A stretch of 6,644 nt of DNA, taken from an uncultured Parasutterella sp. GTDB taxonomy: Bacteria > Pseudomonadota > Gammaproteobacteria > Burkholderiales > Burkholderiaceae_F. Position numbers and translations under genes: made by a program. Positions 4,544-6,644 of this stretch are shown here, piece by piece. Within the stretch, counting starts at the first letter, position 1; each line of letters begins with the position of its first letter. The stretch covers positions 1 to 6,644 of the forward strand of contig CAAFTZ010000070.1 in the NCBI GenBank assembly GCA_900766055.1. Direction: 5' to 3'. The notes under the pieces were generated by a model that was given only the letters and a program-made list of their open reading frames with translations, was not told where the DNA came from and did no database searches.

Positions 4544-6454
4544 TCAATTAGTCTTCCCAGCCTTAGTACGTTGTGAAAAATCCTGATCAACAAGTTGATT
4601 TCTCAGAATTTTTCTTAGTTCAATGATGGCTTCGGGTGTTTCCTGGACGGAATGACCGGAAACGATGACTTTTTCACTGGCTGCACCTTCTAGATGAGAG
4701 CTCCAGTAGGGAACGATTCCGTCGGAAGACTCTTCCAATGGACCCTCAGGATTTTCTCGTCCGATGATGGAGTAGTACGTCACATTTTTAGATATCGGAA
4801 GTTTGGCCAGAACTCGAATCGTAGGATCCTTGGCCGACAAATTGTCGACACCGGTCATGGTGATTTCTCTCGGTGAGTCCTGACCAAATATCATCAGCGT
4901 CATTTCTCCGAGCTTATTCACGATTGAGAGCGGCAGCTTGACGAAAGAGGCTAGATATCTCGCCCAGCTTGCGTCAGCGTACGGTGTTCCTTGATGAGGA
5001 GCCGCTAAAAATATTGCAGTGGTTACACCTTGGAGAGGTTTAAAACGAAAAATGCTCTTGAATTTCGGATCCATTTGGTTGATTTTGTCGGAGGCTTGAG
5101 GATATTTTTGCTCAAGTGTATTAATAATCGTGTTGCCCGAGTCGGACACGAGGAGTCTTGTTAGGATCCCTCCCATACTATGACCGATAAGCGTGATGTT
5201 TTTACTTGCCGGATTTTTGCGTGACGGATCAAAATGCTCAATCGTCCGATTGATTGCCTCCGCAATTTCCTGGCGATTGATTAGGAGCGGAACGTTTGTA
5301 GGGTAGTACACCTGCCAAATCTGGTAATTATCTCGTAGGAGTTTGTCTCCCATAATTTCATTGGCCGTATTGACCCAAGCTTCCGGACTGCTGGCCAAGC
5401 CGTGAATGAGGATGATGGTCTTAAGGTCCTTGCGGTAGGGACGCATCAGATAAACGGTAGGCTTATCGATGATGTTTCCGTGTCCGAAAATCGTGCTGAG
5501 TGCGTTAGAGGCGAAGTCGGAGTTGGCGAGCCAAAGACCATAGGCTCCGCTGAAATTGGCCGACAAAGGAACGACGGTTTTTCCGATCTTGACGCTCTGT
5601 ACAAAAGACGGATCATACGTTGAGACAACGACATCGTCAGCGGCAAGAATTTGATTCAGAGATTTTCCCGGAAATGAGATCATTGCTGTTACCGAGAAAT
5701 AAGGCATAAGCCGCCAGGGTTGATCTTTTTCTTTTGCAGGTCCCTCAGTGGAGAGCACCATTCGAGCCCCGAGCCCGTCAGCCGAGTACTGATTTTTTAG
5801 ACCTTTAAAGGAAAGAACGGTATCCGGTATCAACTCTTTAACCGTTTCAGCGTGTTCCGGTAGTTGTTCAGGATTTTTGATATAGATGTTCCATTTGCCT
5901 TCGCGAACAGGAAAATCCGTTAAAGCTTTACCTTTGTTTGCCTGATAAAGCTGCTCGATGACATTTTGTACCGCAAAGTTGTAGTAGTCCTTCACCTGTG
6001 TTTGCCGATCTTCTAAAGCACGGTCGCTGATTTTTCTGCCCGAGAAAAACAGGTATGCGTAAGAATACTTAGCCGTCTGTATGTAGTCGTTCAGCAGTTC
6101 GGAGTTTAGTTTATTCTCGTCTTGGAATTCACCTGCATCTTTAAGGACCTGCGCATCTTTTTGCGCGAGCATAGCTTTGAAGAGCCACATTTCTGCCAAC
6201 GCAGAAATTTTGGACTCGTTGTCGGTGACAGAGCTTTCGCCGACCGAGTTAATACAGTACTGCATTCTGTTTTCGCAGTCCGTAAGACCTAGCGCTGTGA
6301 GAACCGTGTTAGTCGGGTCGCTCAACCGACCCTGAGAGATGACGTCGCCGCGGCGCTGAACCAGATACTCCTCACTGTTAATGTTAGAGACCGTCACGGA
6401 TGCGCAGCCGGACAGCAGAAGAATTGGCAAGAGGAGAGTAAAGAGGATTTTCAT
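4544..6454 (-). CDS. Outer-membrane-type lipoprotein with C-terminal alpha/beta-hydrolase (esterase/lipase) domain
   Basis: The 636-residue protein starts with a lipoprotein signal peptide ending LLLSGC, so Cys17 should be lipidated; Ala at +2 predicts outer-membrane sorting. Residues about 80-175 are mostly helical with hydrophobic/charged periodicity. Residues about 186-340 look beta-rich; I recognise no named family for either. Residues about 345-615 are an alpha/beta hydrolase: LIHGLAS (349-355) for the oxyanion hole, GHSMGG (424-429) with predicted nucleophile Ser426, APHQGTP (485-491) as in PGAP1-like and lipase proteins, predicted acid Asp578 in SSDGIVP, and His601 in SGHSVQ. The triad is complete, so an active periplasmic-facing or surface esterase, lipase or phospholipase is likely; the substrate is unknown. 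Cys60 and Cys67 could form a disulfide. The start is fixed by the signal peptide, but no Shine-Dalgarno is visible before it. It is monocistronic here. Confidence 0.88.
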   Translation of the reverse strand: MKILFTLLLPILLLSGCASVTVSNINSEEYLVQRRGDVISQGRLSDPTNTVLTALGLTDCENRMQYCINSVGESSVTDNESKISALAEMWLFKAMLAQKDAQVLKDAGEFQDENKLNSELLNDYIQTAKYSYAYLFFSGRKISDRALEDRQTQVKDYYNFAVQNVIEQLYQANKGKALTDFPVREGKWNIYIKNPEQLPEHAETVKELIPDTVLSFKGLKNQYSADGLGARMVLSTEGPAKEKDQPWRLMPYFSVTAMISFPGKSLNQILAADDVVVSTYDPSFVQSVKIGKTVVPLSANFSGAYGLWLANSDFASNALSTIFGHGNIIDKPTVYLMRPYRKDLKTIILIHGLASSPEAWVNTANEIMGDKLLRDNYQIWQVYYPTNVPLLINRQEIAEAINRTIEHFDPSRKNPASKNITLIGHSMGGILTRLLVSDSGNTIINTLEQKYPQASDKINQMDPKFKSIFRFKPLQGVTTAIFLAAPHQGTPYADASWARYLASFVKLPLSIVNKLGEMTLMIFGQDSPREITMTGVDNLSAKDPTIRVLAKLPISKNVTYYSIIGRENPEGPLEESSDGIVPYWSSHLEGAASEKVIVSGHSVQETPEAIIELRKILRNQLVDQDFSQRTKAGKTN

Positions 6455-6482
6455 CAGTGGTGAGGATTAACAGAGAGTAATA

Positions 6483-6511
6483 ATCAGAGCCAAGTAAGGA
6501 CAGAAGATCAA
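6483..6511 (-). promoter_or_regulatory. Candidate promoter of the lipoprotein hydrolase gene
   Basis: On the minus strand, TTGATC (6511-6506), a 17-bp spacer and TCTGAT (6488-6483) each match four of six consensus bases. Transcription would begin near 6476, leaving a leader of about 20 nt. A competing TTGACT further upstream has no good -10 at the right spacing. Confidence 0.3.
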
Positions 6512-6562
6512 ATTTGGATACGGCAATTATTGCGGAGTCAACACGATATTTCTTTTCCCAGT

Positions 6563-6577
6563 TGATCTTAGAGATCA
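6563..6577. repeat. Short perfect dyad upstream of the lipoprotein gene
   Basis: TGATCT (6563-6568) and AGATCA (6572-6577) are separated by TAG, forming a perfect 6-bp inverted repeat. It resembles an FNR/CRP-type half-site pair only superficially, because the spacing is wrong for TTGAT-N4-ATCAA. It may be a small operator or chance. Confidence 0.25.
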
Positions 6578-6612
6578 TCGAACAGTCTCAAAAGTTGAGG
6601 GGCCGCGGAAGA

Positions 6613-6644
6613 TAAACAAAAATAAACGGCGCCCGCCGCGAGAC
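6613..6644 (-). terminator. Probable terminator of a gene beyond the right edge (cut off)
   Basis: On the minus strand, a very GC-rich segment containing CGGC-GGGC-GCCG is followed at once by TTTATTTTTGTTTATC. This GC stem plus T-run is the pattern of an intrinsic terminator for a leftward gene whose end lies outside the window. The stem may extend past 6644, so its full size cannot be judged. Confidence 0.4.

Noticed and set aside
6384..6578. 64-codon minus-strand ORF overlapping the start of the lipoprotein gene in another frame
   Set aside because: It has no Shine-Dalgarno sequence, no recognisable features, and runs into the strongly supported signal-peptide region of the real gene.
1..6644. 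CRISPR array, insertion sequence or phage attachment site
   Set aside because: I saw no regularly spaced repeats, no transposase or integrase reading frame, and no duplicate of the tRNA 3' end inside the window.

Overview
The window looks like chromosomal DNA from a Gram-negative bacterium with moderate to AT-leaning base composition. Three products point to an inner membrane, periplasm and outer membrane: an MtgA-type monofunctional transglycosylase, a Sec-exported flavodoxin-fold protein and an outer-membrane-type lipoprotein. The MtgA and the E. coli-type HicB suggest a proteobacterium. A gut betaproteobacterium of the Sutterellaceae/Burkholderiales type would fit, but that placement is inference and no marker gene here fixes it.

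Layout from left to right: the possible tail of a + strand gene (to 47), facing a terminator hairpin shared with mtgA (-, 75-800); a 410 bp gap (801-1210) with the mtgA promoter, an AT-rich palindrome and a doubtful 43-codon ORF; an orphan hicB-type antitoxin (+, from 1217); a hairpin between convergent genes; an exported NAD(P)H:quinone-oxidoreductase-like protein (-, 1725-2576) with a structured leader; tRNA-Glu(CUC) (-, 2886-2961); a repeat-rich AT-rich promoter region; an AAA_14/DUF4143 ATPase (+, 3184-4398); an 11-bp hairpin; a 636-residue alpha/beta-hydrolase lipoprotein (-, 4544-6454); and a GC-rich hairpin followed by a T-run at the right edge, probably the terminator of a gene outside the window.

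The genes are single transcription units in alternating orientation, so there is no operon and no obvious shared pathway. Three products act in the envelope (MtgA, the exported flavodoxin-like protein, the lipoprotein hydrolase). hicB and the AAA_14/DUF4143 ATPase belong to accessory families that often move between genomes.

The most notable signal is in the exported flavodoxin-like protein. Directly after its signal peptide it carries DAVSGAT, which matches the Dxx[S/T]GA[T/S] motif that ApbE uses for covalent FMN attachment, and a degenerate copy (DAVTSAS) follows 20 residues later. Its mRNA leader also contains a hairpin with a stretch complementary to its own Shine-Dalgarno region, and a 14-bp perfect palindrome lies further upstream.
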